DNA from: Dipteronia dyeriana
Lineage: Eukaryota > Streptophyta > Magnoliopsida > Sapindales > Sapindaceae
NCBI GenBank assembly: GCA_032871835.1
Contig: CM065299.1
Coordinates: 99,268,652-99,332,651, forward strand
DNA: 64,000 nucleotides
Direction: 5' to 3'
Both the position numbers and the translations under genes were made by a program. This document shows positions 24,241 through 35,110 of this stretch, piece by piece (position 1 is the first letter of the stretch; each line of letters begins with the position of its first letter). The notes beneath the pieces are model-generated. The model was not told where the DNA came from. It saw only the letters and a program-made list of their open reading frames with translations, and ran no database searches.

Positions 24241-24326
24241 TACATCAAAAATTTCTGTGTAAACAACAAAATGACAAACAGTTTTTAATACAAAGCTCGT
24301 ACAACGTTCGAGTTAGAAAACTAATA

Positions 24327-24700
24327 AAATATAAAAACCGACCCTCACGGCCGTATGTGTTGTCGTAAAAAAGCTTTAATATTAAATAATTATTATTAAT
24401 TAATTGTTAATTGTATTTTTTTTAATATTGTGATTTATATCTATATAAATTCTTCCTATCTCCCCACTTTTCGTCTCCCTTCCCTAATCTATTCTTCTTT
24501 CTTTTTTAGTGTTTTGTCATTAAATTTAAGATAATTATTAATTAATTATAATAACTAATTGAAATCCCTCACTTTGATCCTCAAATAAAACACTGCCCAT
24601 TTAACAGACATTCTTCCCACCTCCCCTTTTTTGTCTCCCTTCCTTAATCTATTCATCTTCCTTTTTTTCAATTTATATTTTCCAATATATATATATTGAA
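24327..24700 (+). repeat. GACCCTCA repeat family, copy B (uninterrupted)
   Basis: Contains both halves that are separated in copy A: the CCGACCCTCACGGCCG start and, after TTTTTTAGTGTTTTG, the TCATTAAATTTAAG half. It shows the arrangement before the 3 kb MITE block entered copy A. Confidence 0.65.
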
Positions 24701-24844
24701 GATGAATCAGAAAAATTCATATATAATATTTATATACCCGTTGCTTGATATCAGATACATTAATTTATTTAATAATCATCCTTTTTATTGTATGTTTATT
24801 TTCAGGAAGGATGATTTGATTTGGAAGACATACATCACTGAGAA

Positions 24845-24965
24845 GGGATCAAAAAAATATTGGCACTATTTGGGGGGTGTTGTGCAAATATCACAATTTT
24901 ACTAATGTATGTTTAAAAGGCACAATTTAACGTGTTCAAGCGAAAATACCTCGAAATATTAAAAC
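24845..24965 (+). repeat. MULE left terminal inverted repeat
   Basis: Pairs with the inverted right end. The best-conserved part is GTTTAAAAGGCACAATTTAA against the complement of the segment near 33390-33410. Confidence 0.75.
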
Positions 24966-25252
24966 AGTGAGAAATGTGTCGTTTTCTAAGTCAGAGAAAA
25001 ACAACAGTCAAACCGACGGAAAACTAATCGACGGCGAAGTGACCGGAACGAGAGTACACGAGAAAAGCTACGATTGACAAAGGTACGATTAGTTTTTTTT
25101 CCTCGTTTTTGTTGTTGATAACTTGCATTGCATGTTAAAATTGAGTTTTGTTGATTGAAATTGTAGAAACCGGTTAAAATAGAGATCTGAGAATGGTTGT
25201 GGTTTAGGTTAGGGTTTGTATTTTGGTTGAATATCTGTTGAGGAAGATGAAA

Positions 25253-26045
25253 TTCTGGGTTATCGAGATTTTTACAGGAAAATCGAGCTTATTTGTAGTT
25301 GAGTCGAGCTTTTATTTTCCTGAAAATTAGGTTTTGGTAACTATAGCTTTTTTGTAAGGTTTCAAGCTTGTTTTGAATGGGATCGGGCTTTTTTGAAAAT
25401 GATCGAGATTTTTTCAATAGGCTTGAGTTTTTTCACCCTGAGATCGAGCTTTTTTTAAATAGGATCGAGTTTTTTTGTTATGGGATCGAGCATTTGTTTC
25501 ATAGGATCGAGCTTTTTTCTAAAGTTTCAAGCTTTTTTGTAGATGAGTTGAGCTTTATTTTCTTGAAAATTAGGTTTTGGTAAGTCGAGCTTTTTTTTAT
25601 AAGGGTTCGAGCTTTTTTTGAATATGATCGAACCTTTTTAAGAGGGATCGATCTTTTTTTAAAGGGATCAAGCTTTTTTCTATAGGCTCAAGCTTTTTTT
25701 TTACATTGGATCGAGCTTTTTCATCATGGGATCGAACTTTTTTTAAATAAGATCAAACTTGTTTTACATAAGATCGAGCTTTTTTGTTATGGAATCAAGC
25801 ATTTTTTTCATAGGATCGAGCTTTTTTTGAAAGGGTCGGACTTTTTTGTCCTTGGATCGAACTTATTTTTTATAGGACCGAGCTTTTTTGTTACTGATCG
25901 AACATTTTTATCATAAGATCGAGCTTTTTTTTAAAGGGTTGAGTTTATTTATCCTGGGATCGAGCATATTTTTTTTAAGACCGAGTTGTTTTTACATTGG
26001 ATCGAGATTTATAATTTTAGTTCCGAGATTTTTTCTGTTTAATGA
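25253..26045 (+). repeat. Array of GATCGAGCTTTTTT-type repeats, left side
   Basis: Roughly 30 imperfect copies of a GATCGAGCTTTTTT core spaced about 25-40 bp apart. The core is sometimes AAGCTT-like, sometimes GAACTT. A longer period is also visible: CTTGAAAATTAGGTTTTGG near 25560 repeats a segment near 25320. A plausible splice donor (CAAAG/GTACG at about 25082) and acceptor (ATTGCAG before 26070) suggest that the array occupies a 5'-UTR intron of the Ulp1-like gene. Confidence 0.85.
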
Positions 26046-27346
26046 TGTTGTATTTCTATTACATTGCAGATGAGAAATAGGTTGAGGGATTTGCTTAAAA
26101 CTTCAGAAAGAGACTGGTACGAGGGCAAATTGACTCGACACAACCATTTTGATGCCCTTGCCCATATAGAAGACGAGCTGAACCGGGTCCCTGCAGAATT
26201 TACAGATGAAGATCGACGTCGATTCATGGCATCATGTTTCGGGCATTTCCTGTCGATGCATCAGGAGATGAAGTTTTTGGATGGTGTTATCCATCGGTTG
26301 CTTTTGAAGGAGCTACATCATAACGGCTTAATAGATGAGATGCAGTTCATGTTAGGGAACCAGTCAGTGAGGTTTTCGAAGTGAAATTTTACCTGATCGC
26401 CGGGTTACGGTTTAGAGTTGTACCGGATACGACCAAGTATGCAGCAGTGGAGAATAGCATACATTAGCGGTACTTTCCTAGAGCAGATGAGGTCTAGTTG
26501 GAGGAGATAAGGGGTGTTGTCACCGTCGCAGATTTTGGAGAGGCGTACGATGTTGTGAAGCTCTGCCTCATATATATGTTGAACTGGATACTAATAGGGT
26601 GGATGAGAGAATCAAGATTCCAGTTTAGCAGTTTCGGCTGGTTGAGGATCTTGATGCGTTCGACGCGGTCCCGTGGGGTGTCCACGTGTACAGGCATTCT
26701 ATTTACTCATTCAAGCATGCGCTTGATGGGCGACGAGACGGGTTCGAGCGATGCCAGCAAGAAAAGGGCATTGACGTACATACGGTGGAGACCTACAACA
26801 TATACGGTCTATCTCACGCTCTATTGGTAAGAACTTCGAATTACAAGTTGTACTTTATTGGTGTTGTCCTCAATGTTATGGTTAGTTATCGTACTTATCT
26901 TTGATTCAGATATTTGCTTTCGAGGTGATCCTTGATTTGGGCCAAGAGTTCGGTGTCCGAAGGGTTACGGATCTGTCTCCCTGTATTTTGAAGTGGGAGT
27001 TGACCAAACAACCGAGAAGGAAGAAGCTGACCAAGATTTTCAAAGTCAGGGTATGTATTTAATTTGTTAATGTTTATATTAGTTAGTATGTGTACAATTA
27101 CATTGTTCTAACTAATATTTCAGATGTTTTCAAGGAAGGAACTGGTGCCCACACCAGCTGAGAGACAGGCACCGTACTATGCAGGGCTAAACGAGAGGGG
27201 AACTTGTATTTAGAGAAGGACAGGCTTCATATTCCGCCTTCGGTCCCTGATCAGACTACTTTTGGCGGGAACAGTGGGACAGAGGGTAGGGGTTTGACAG
27301 CAGGACCAGTGACAGTGAGGGATATCAGACAGATCCTTAACGAGAA

Positions 27347-27384
27347 AGCCATAGGCATAGGCATAGGCATAGGCATAGGCATAG
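27347..27384 (+). repeat. GCATAG hexamer run in the Ulp1-like gene
   Basis: About six tandem copies of GCATAG/CATAGG encode an Ile-Gly dipeptide run (IGIGIGIGIG). It is a simple in-frame expansion. Confidence 0.9.
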
Positions 27385-27929
27385 ACGAGTTCGGTTTACC
27401 ACCCTCGGACATGGTACATCTACAGGGGATTCTCGTGGGGGCGTTGGACGTGATGGAGAGGTAAGTTGAAAACAAGGTTTAGTGTTTTTATTAACACGTG
27501 ATATTGATAGTTTTGTTCTAACAATGTAAACATGATTCAGGCCCCATTGACAGATCTGTTGAACGATGTACGTGAAGCCCTCCGGAAGAGTGAGGAGGAT
27601 CGAGAGCGTCAACATTTGGAGTTGGTGGATATGATCCGGAAGAGTGACAAGGATCGTCAGCAACAACACCAAGTGTTACTGGATATGACCTGTGGGCTTC
27701 CGGGGTCGACCATGCGTACACACAGGGATGGCCCCTCACTTTCTGATTAAGACTTTAGTCTCGGAGACAGGACTGGTAGGTATACGGGGAGGGGGGACAG
27801 ACATAACAGGTGGATGTAGTGAGGACCTGCCTACCGAGGGGTAGGTCTGGAGAGTCAACCTCAGTCGCGTACCAGCAATAGTAGGCTTGCTAAACGTACA
27901 ACAGTCCGGTCGGACCTCCCAATTTTCCT

Positions 27930-28315
27930 ATCTAGGTCCACCCAGCCCCAGCGATCCCCTCCACCACCCAGCACATCGATCCAGGCTCAGCGGTCCCCTC
28001 CCTCACGTAGCATGTCTGTGTCGGCTCAGCGATCCCCTCCCTTACTTAGCATGTCGATATCGGCTCAGCGGTCCCCTCCCTCACGTAGCATGTCGGCATC
28101 GGCTCATCGGTCCTCTCCCTCACACAGCATGTCTACCCAGGTTCAACGGTCCCCTCCCCCACCTAGCATGTCGACCCAGGGACTGCGGTCCCCTCCACCT
28201 CTCAATATATTGATTCAGCCGTATCGATCCCCTCCACTACCCAGCATATCGATTCAACCGCAGCGGTCCCCTCCCTCACCCAACACATCGACCAAGCTCC
28301 AGAGCTCATCAGAGG
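27930..28315 (+). repeat. 39-bp minisatellite encoding a Ser-Pro repeat
   Basis: About ten 39-bp units. Consensus peptide is the 13-mer SAQRSPPSRSMSA with variants (for example TQVQRSPPPPSMS). Unit spacing was checked at 28022 and 28061. It lies in exon 4 between the DUF1985-like part and the protease. Confidence 0.88.
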
Positions 28316-29953
28316 CTGGAGTATCGCACATGAAGCGTATAGTTAAGCACGGATGACAGTTGATGAGCCCTTACATAGATCCTTGCTGGCCGAAGAGGTT
28401 GAGGACACGGTCCGAGTCCATGGAACACATATTTGACCCCCACGAACTTGTGGACGCCGACCAGCTTGCGACATACAAAGCCTTCAAGAGGAACATCAAC
28501 GGGAAACTGTGAGTCCAACTTTATCTAATAAAAATGGCAGTGTTTTAATGTTTATTCAAATTTACCTAAAGCTAATCCAACCATTAAACAGACGTGATGT
28601 GGACGTGCTGGCACTAGTGGACGCCGGATGATTCATGTGTATGCAGTCCAACATCATGGACTTGGAGGACACGGTACGTACTTACGTGATTTTCATATTA
28701 ACGTTTGTTTAAATAATGTTGTATTGTTAACAATTCATTAGTTTTATTGTTTGTCAGCATATGGACACATACCTCCATATTCTTTGGAAGCATCAACGAG
28801 GATTCCCCACTGTGTACAACCAGAGGATCAATGTATTGGATACACAATTCTATGTAAGTAGTTATAAATTATTGGAATCGCATCGCGTTTTATGATTTTT
28901 TATTATTGATACGATTTTGTCAATGATTGTATGTACAGACACTTATGTTGTTACAGTGGGAGAGAATGATGCCTCGTGATTCGCACGGGGCTGTAACTAC
29001 GGCAAGGTGGAATGTGTTACAGTCCCGATGGTTGGAAGAGGACCTTCAGATGGTCAGTGGAGCAACCACAAGTGGAAACCGCTCATGGCACGAGGTTGAC
29101 TTGGTAAGTGTTAGACGGTGGAAATGATTTAAAATATAAATTGTTCGTATATCCTGACCTAACACCTTCTGTATACTATTACAGGTCCTGATACCGAGCA
29201 ACGTTGGGGGCCAACATTGGCTGGTGGTGATCATCGACCTTATTCTCGGGAAGGTTGACATATTTGACCTCTGGAGACAAAAAGTTCCTCATTATATCAG
29301 AAAACAGCAAGTCCGGCCATTACCGTGGTTTTTGTCATCCATGTTGAATGACGCGGGGTTCCACACTGCACGACGAGGTGGTCGTCGGTCGTTCCCTAGA
29401 GAAAATAAGCCCTTCTCAGTCAGCGTGGTCCTCACTTCTACAGTCCCCCAACAAAAAAAATCGTAAGACATTCTATTTCATTCACGTCCTTAGATATTAT
29501 TTAAAAATGATTTGTAATGTGTTTTAATATGTTCAATTGCAGAGGCAATTGTGGTCCCCATACTTTGAGACTTATCGAGTACTTACTGGCGGGTCGAAGC
29601 CCTTTTGATTGGTCAGAGGATGACATGGGAATCATTCGGGAGAAAATGGCTGTGGAGATTTTTTGTAACTCCAGACCCGCCTAGTGATTGGTTGTATATT
29701 TAATGTTGTATATTTTTAATATTTCCTACCATTTTTTATGTACAAAGACATTGTAATTCATTAATATTATTTCAATTTCTTTTAATTTTTTTTTTCCAAT
29801 GTATGTCATCCCATGTACGAAACACATACCAAACCTTGACAGTGTGATACAATATGTTAACGACCACATACAAAATAAGTTATTATTGCAATTCCAAATT
29901 ATTACAATCTGATACGATTCCAAATGTTTACAATGTGATCAAAACTTTATCAT

Positions 29954-32715
29954 TCATTCCCTATTAGAGTCCATGTTAGGGCACGTTTGTTTATTGTGTC
30001 CAATTGAATGACAGATGCTACACTTGTAGCGGTATTCATCGGGAACACCTCTGGTTGAACCTTCATTAATCATAGGTGGGTTAGAACATCTTCTGGAATT
30101 ATACCCTGGTTGTCCACATCTTCTACACGATTGTGTAGTTGTCCTCTCCGAAGACGAAACATGGCGACCCGCCCTCGGTCGTCCTGCTTGTCTCCTGAAG
30201 ATTGGATTCAAAATCACCCTCTGAGCAATGTCAGATGGTACAACCCAAGTGGAAGGATGTCCAACAGGCATAATAGGAACCGAGTACACGTCAATAAATG
30301 TCTGTCTCTTGTAGTAGTCCGAACATAAAGTTGTAAAATCCAAGTTTCACTCCCTAACGTTTCAATAATAATCACCTCACAGTAAAACTTGAAAGTAATG
30401 TACCGTACGGCCGTAAGTGCGTGAGAACATGGAAAATGATCCATTTGGAATTTACTGCAAGTACAGGTCTTCCGGGCTAAGTCAACAGTCCACCGTTTTC
30501 CAGACCGCTTGACCGAGAAAATATTCCAATCTACTGGATTTACGATCATAAAACCACACTTCTCCACACATTTTAAGATCACAAGATGTGTTGCGTCGGT
30601 CAACTGATGACGCATGGATTGTGCAGCTCTATAGCGATCGTGAAACCATCGTTGTAGCATATTCCTAATGAACTCAGCCAGAGTCAACATAGGCAGTTAT
30701 CGTGTAAATTTTAGGCATGAGTTTATGCATTCTGCAGCATTTGTTGTTATCACCATGTACCTTTTTTCGGGGCAGTGTACACTGGACCACTTGTGTGGAT
30801 CGACATCAATTACATAATCATTTACATTCTAGTGCAAGTTTTTTAACTTTTCCATATGCCGGTTTTATTCAAACTCTGTGTACTCACGGGGTGCTTTGTC
30901 CATTATTGCGGCAACATCCTTCCTATGAAATCGCTTCTTAATATTTTCAACAAAGTGCCAGCAACATATGGTATGGGTGGCATAAGGGAACACTTTAGAA
31001 ATCCCTGCTTTAATGTTTGCATATCTATCAGAAATAAAAACCAGCTCATCAATATGACCTAGGGCACCCCTCAAGCAATCCAAAAACTATTCCTATGAAA
31101 TGTTGTTTTCTGAGTCGCCGTACCCTAAAGCAATTGGATACACCTGTTCGTTTCCATCTTGTGTTGTTGCAACAAACATTGTCGAATCGTCCCTTCAAAT
31201 GGGTACCATCAACGGTAATTACTTGACGCATACACGTCCTGAATCCTCTAAGTGAGACATCAATCGACATGAAAAAGTACAGAAATTTACCATCTTCGTT
31301 GTACTGTAAGTCAGTGATTATGCCGGGATTTTTTTATTCCAAAATGTAACCAAATGATGAAGCAGTTGGAAGGTTCCCTCATACATTCCATATGTCAGTG
31401 ACAACGCATAATCGAAGGCATTGTGTGCCTTACTATACATGATTTGGATTCTATACATTGATTTCATGTCGGCGATTATATCCTTCGGACACATTAGTCG
31501 ACCATCTTGTAGTTGAAGTCTAGGTGCAATAACTTCTCCAATTATGGCTGCACTAGCTTGTCGGTGGCGGCGGTGAATTTCCTCTAACGGACAAGTGTGT
31601 TCGTTGACAAAACTTCTTACTTGAAAGTATGTCCATTAATCTCTCCTCACCGCTCTTAACTTCCACGTACAATTTTTCATCAAACAAACTAGATGTAATG
31701 TTGTCTTAATGGACCTTTTCACCTTCCACTCGAAGTTCTGCTGCATTGCAAAATGGCCTACTAGTCTCTTCAAATACTTTTTCGTTGGAAAAAATTACCC
31801 TTTATATGTCATGCTTGTAGGTTCATCTTCAACCAAGTTCCTGCTTCCACCCATACCAAACGAGTATGATTCTGCTCCTGGAATAACCCATGTTGTGGCA
31901 TTATCATAATCATCTGGAGTTACATTAGCCCGGACCTCGGAGGTCCCAGCTATATCTGGTGCACTGGAACTAAATCTGTGTACATGTCTTACATGTCTTT
32001 CCGTTTGGACAGGTTCTTCATCATCCTCATTGTTCTCTACATTATCTACCGGATTAAAATTGCCCTCATTATCCACCTCATGAATCAACCTAACATTCGG
32101 TGTTGTATTCTGCTCATTGTTGATGTCATTGTAGATCTTATTGTATTGGTGGTTGTACTGCCTACCATTCATCTCAATTTGACAACCAAAGACATCGTCG
32201 AATTGAGGTCTCATTATATCAGCATGGCCGGCTACTTCCGGTGGGAAAGCACATATGTTTTCCCGACCATCAATCCCACTTCTTTCTGTGAACAACTGGT
32301 TGCTTCCGTCTGACGATCGAAATTGTTGGGTGTTATCACGATGAGGGATATCTTCACTAATGACACCTCCTACTTGCCTCTCAATTAGACTAACACATAC
32401 TTGAGGGATCACTCTATCTTCCCCTAGCATAAACTGAACATCATCATTGTTTTTTATAAATGTACGACATGTAGTCTCAGAAACAATTGATATAGACTGT
32501 AGATCAGCACTGTATTTGTTCTCATCAAACTTTACAATGGTTTGCACGATCGACACCAGTCCGTCATAAGTCAAATTCTTTGACACATACAAACTTTGGT
32601 TATCGGAACCTAAATACCTTTGATTTTCGTCGGGTAGTTGCTCCCATCGACCGTTGTAAGATATGACTATTCTCACTCTATTCATTGTCCTGTCAAAATC
32701 ATCATCAAAAACCAT
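29954..32715 (-). pseudogene. MURA-type transposase of the MULE, broken
   Basis: Read on the minus strand from ATG 32715. The N-terminal ~306 residues are open (RVRIVISYNGRWEQLPDENQ; FDENKYSADLQSISIV), a PB1-like start common in these transposases. A zinc-containing DNA-binding region follows (RLVGHFAMQQNFEWKVKRS; CTWKLRAVRRD near 31655). Then comes the DDE core: ITVDGTHLKGRFDN (first Asp, near 31215), ELVFISDRYANIKAG (second Asp, near 31050) and ITTNAAECINSCLKF (Glu, near 30740). A SWIM zinc finger lies at 30465-30421 (CTCSKFQMDHFPCSH). A C-terminal knuckle follows (CRRCGQPGYNSRRC) in which the expected His is Tyr. The last frame ends at 29954 with a CSICHSIGHNKQTC motif. More than six stops or shifts are present. 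No intron is required. The gene would cut and join the element ends. Confidence 0.85.
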
Positions 32716-32782
32716 TATTAAGAAAATAATATTTAATATTAAATTTACAATTATAAAAGATTAAAAAAAATCAAAAGTGTAA

Positions 32783-33030
32783 GCGATCGAGCTTTTTTTG
32801 TTACTAATAGAGCTTTTTTGTACATGATCAAGCTTTTTTCAAATATGACTCGAGCTTTTTATTTTAGGGATCGAGCATTTTTGTGAGGGATCAAGCATTT
32901 TTTTTGAGAAATCGAGTTTTTTTAGTGAGGGATCGATCATTTATTTTATGGATCGAGCTTTTTTAAAATTTGCTCAAGCTTTTTTACTAATGTTTCGAGC
33001 TTTTTTAAAATGCTTTCGAGCTTTTATGTC
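32783..33030 (+). repeat. Array of GATCGAGCTTTTTT-type repeats, right side
   Basis: Eight to ten copies of the same core as the left array and in the same orientation on the + strand. It lies just upstream of the MURA start, so the two arrays are direct and not inverted repeats within the element. Confidence 0.85.
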
Positions 33031-33374
33031 CAAGATTTTAAACTTGTTTGCACCACTTCAAATCAACTCGGCCAAATATAAATACAAAAAAAAATGCATA
33101 CATGTTCATACATTATTTGTAAAATGTTTACAACTCGTAGACATAAACAAAATAAAAATGAGACAACATGTTCATAAATGTTCATACATTGTTAAACCAC
33201 ACAGAAATAAATTAAAAAATGAAAATGAAGATCAGAAATATTAGTTTACCATCTTGTACGATATCTGGAATCGATCTCGTTTTTTGAAGAGATACCGGGA
33301 GTAGTTGATTGATTTTCATACAACTTTTTTGGAGAGAGACATTTAAAGAATAAATAATCGATTATTTAAGGGCA

Positions 33375-33476
33375 ATTTCGGTAATTCACTGTAATATGTG
33401 TCTTTTAAACTTGACTTATTAAACCGGTGATATCACTGCAACTTACTAAAAAAGAGGTGGCATTTCTCACCATTTC
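33375..33476 (-). repeat. MULE right terminal inverted repeat
   Basis: The reverse complement reads GAAATGGTGAGAAATGCCAC, then TTGCAGTGATATCACCGG and AGTTTAAAAGACACATAT, matching the left end with scattered mismatches. Confidence 0.75.
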
Positions 33477-33485
33477 CACTGACTA

Positions 33486-34280
33486 AGAATATGTGAGAAT
33501 ATATTGAAGTGGGGAAAGCAGTTGAGTTTTTTTGTGTGAATTACAACAATGGATCGAGATATGTAGTGCAGGGGTTCAATCGAAACCGCATGGAAGAAGA
33601 CCAGAAGTGATTAAATTCCTGGAAACTCATCACAAGGTAAAAGCTTTTACACTGCTATTTCAGCACGTTTTAAAAAAGCAATTTGTTACGGTGTCAATTA
33701 ATTGTCAGGGTTATCAACTTTGTGTTAAAGATTTAGAAAGAAAAAAACCTGCATTAAAAAAAGTCCTCATTTTTAAAAAAAAAAAATTCAAAAAAGTATC
33801 CAAGTCTGGCTTTTGAGCACAAACTAAATACAAGATTTGAGAAAATATCTTTTGTTGCAGGTTTGATGACGAGATTTTTTGAAGTGAGGAAACAAGTAAT
33901 TTCCTCATCCATTTTTATTTGTGTGTTCATTTAGTTTTCCATATTTTGGTTAATTATCTTATATTAAACTGAATTTTTTTTTATTTCATTTATTATTTTT
34001 TATCATGATAAATTACGGTTTTTTGTGTTGAGTGCCGCTGAACTCTTCATTCAACTCCTCCCTACCATGTCCAGGAATTGTCTCATGGTAAACATCCTCT
34101 ATGTTTTCCTCTGTTGTGTGTTGTTAATGTTTTTCAAACTCTGTATTACTTGACATGCGTATTAGCTATTTTTCTGATAATTTCATGTTACAGAACATCA
34201 TGTTTCATGTTGTTGATGGTTCTGACGTTTTTTGTTCTACCCGTTTTCACGATTTTTCGAACAATTGTGTATTCCGTGAT
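33486..34280 (+). other. Exon-like fragments of an unidentified gene
   Basis: Two segments read like exons. Near 33499-33610 one frame gives YIEVGKAVEFFCVNYNNGSR and then YVVQGFNRNRMEEDQK before a stop and a GGTAAAAGC donor-like site. Near 34194-34308 another gives NIMFHVVDGSDVFCSTRFHD, then FSNNCVFRDRLMKELHS and a stop. The second runs into the palindrome that follows. On the other side of the MULE, 24805-24844 (after TTATTTTCAG) reads KDDLIWKTYITE, so the MULE may have landed in the same gene. I do not recognise the product. The rest of the stretch is AT-rich without signals. Confidence 0.3.
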
Positions 34281-34838
34281 AGGTTGATGAAGGAACTTCA
34301 CTCATAAAGAAAGACCATTGAAGAAATTGTAGAGGTTCTGAAAAGGGTTCGATTCAAACCAGGATCATCACTGCCATTAAATCAGCACATGCTTTAGGGT
34401 ATGAAATCCTGGAAATAAAAAACACTTAATTTTCTTGTCCTGGAAATTTTCTTTTCTTTCCGGTTTTCATGGAAAAGAAAACATAGTAATGTTGTGACCG
34501 ATCTCCAATGGGGTTTAATAATTTATATATATATATATATATAGGTGTGAATTTAGGATATTCTGAGTGATGCAAATTTGATTTCATTGAGACTATTCTG
34601 AATCATCTTGGATTGAAAGATTTGTTTTTATCGGAAATCAATTTTTTTTCTTTTTTGGTTCCCACTTTTGGAGGCGGACTTTTTTAATTATTTCTTATAT
34701 TTAAAAGTGGGACTCCAAAGGTGGAATCCAAAAAAGAAAAAAAAAAATTATTTCCGATCAAAATAAATCTTTCAATCCAAGATGATTCAGAATAGTCTCA
34801 ATGAAATCATATTTGCATCACTGAAAATATCCCCTATT

Positions 34839-34880
<42 letters not shown>

Positions 34881-35110
34881 CCCCACTGGAGATCCGTGAC
34901 AACATTACCATGTTTTCGTTTCCAAGAAAACCAGAAAGAAAAGAAAATTTCCAGGGCAAGAAAATTAAGTGTTTTTTATTTTCAGGATTTCATACCAAGC
35001 ATGTGTTGATTTAATGGCAGTGATTATCCTAAGTTGAATCGAACCCTTTTCAGAACCTCAACAATTTCTTCAATGGTCTTTCATTATGAGTGAAGTTCCT
35101 TCATTAACCT
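34281..35110. repeat. 830-bp near-perfect palindrome (long hairpin)
   Basis: The left arm 34281-34673 and the right arm 34713-35110 are reverse complements at roughly 93 percent identity by eye, with a ~39-bp loop. Matching landmarks include GATGAAGGAACTTCACTCAT with its complement near 35080-35105, and mirrored TA runs near 34525-34543 and 34848-34874. There is no terminal motif typical of a transposon and no target duplication that I could confirm. The outer arm continues from the coding-like fragment ending KELHS, then reads TIEEIVEVLKRVRF in another frame-consistent stretch, so the arms may be an inverted duplication of gene sequence. Confidence 0.88.

Larger units (their letters stand above)
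26070..29684 (+). pseudogene. Ulp1-like cysteine protease gene of the MULE (DUF1985 plus C48 peptidase), broken
   Basis: Predicted exons: 26070-26826, 26910-27050, 27124-27460, 27541-28508, 28592-28673, 28758-28853, 28939-29103, 29185-29462, 29543-29684, each bounded by GT...AG. Exon 1 begins MRNRLRDLLKTSERDWYEGK and contains a DUF1985-like domain (MQFMLGNQSVRF, then ADFGEAYDVVKLCLIYMLNW and HSIYSFKHALDGRRD). Exon 4 holds a Ser/Pro-rich repeat. The last exons form the Ulp1 (SUMO-protease family) fold: catalytic His in QHWLVVI (codon 29215-29217), Asp in VDIFDLW, and Cys in GNCGPHTLRLIEYLLAG (Cys codon 29550-29552), so the triad survives. Exon 1 has frameshifts near 26381 and 26610 and stops near 26463 and 26493, and exon 4 has stops near 27748 and 27820, so it cannot make the full protein. 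Members of this family are thought to help the element or act on SUMO-like conjugates; the function is unproven. Confidence 0.82.
24845..33476. mobile_element. Mutator-like element (MULE) carrying Ulp1 and MURA genes
   Basis: The long terminal inverted repeats match over about 110 bp; GTTTAAAAGGCACA near 24920 pairs with TGTGTCTTTTAAAC near 33398. The ends are about 24845 (GGGATCAAAAAAATATTGGC) and 33476 (reverse complement GAAATGGTGAGAAATGCCAC). A 9-bp flank, CACTGAGAA on the left and CACTGACTA on the right, is 7/9 identical and may be a decayed target duplication. Inside are a left gene on + (Ulp1-like protease with a DUF1985-like N-terminus) and a right gene on - (MURA transposase), convergent with a 270-bp gap. 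This gene content is known for Ulp1-carrying plant MULEs (Kaonashi in Arabidopsis, CUMULE in melon). Both genes are broken. Confidence 0.85.

Noticed and set aside
19677..24700. Helitron ends for the GACCCTCACGG repeat family
   Set aside because: The TATATAAAAG start is suggestive, but no CTRR end with a hairpin was found and the copy boundaries are unclear.
27251..27672. Minus-strand frames with Met-Pro or Leu-Cys repeats opposite the Ulp1-like gene
   Set aside because: Antisense shadows of the GCATAG run and neighbouring exons.
28012..28356. Ser-Pro repeat frame as a separate small gene
   Set aside because: It is an exon of the Ulp1-like pseudogene, with splice sites on both sides and coding sequence before and after.
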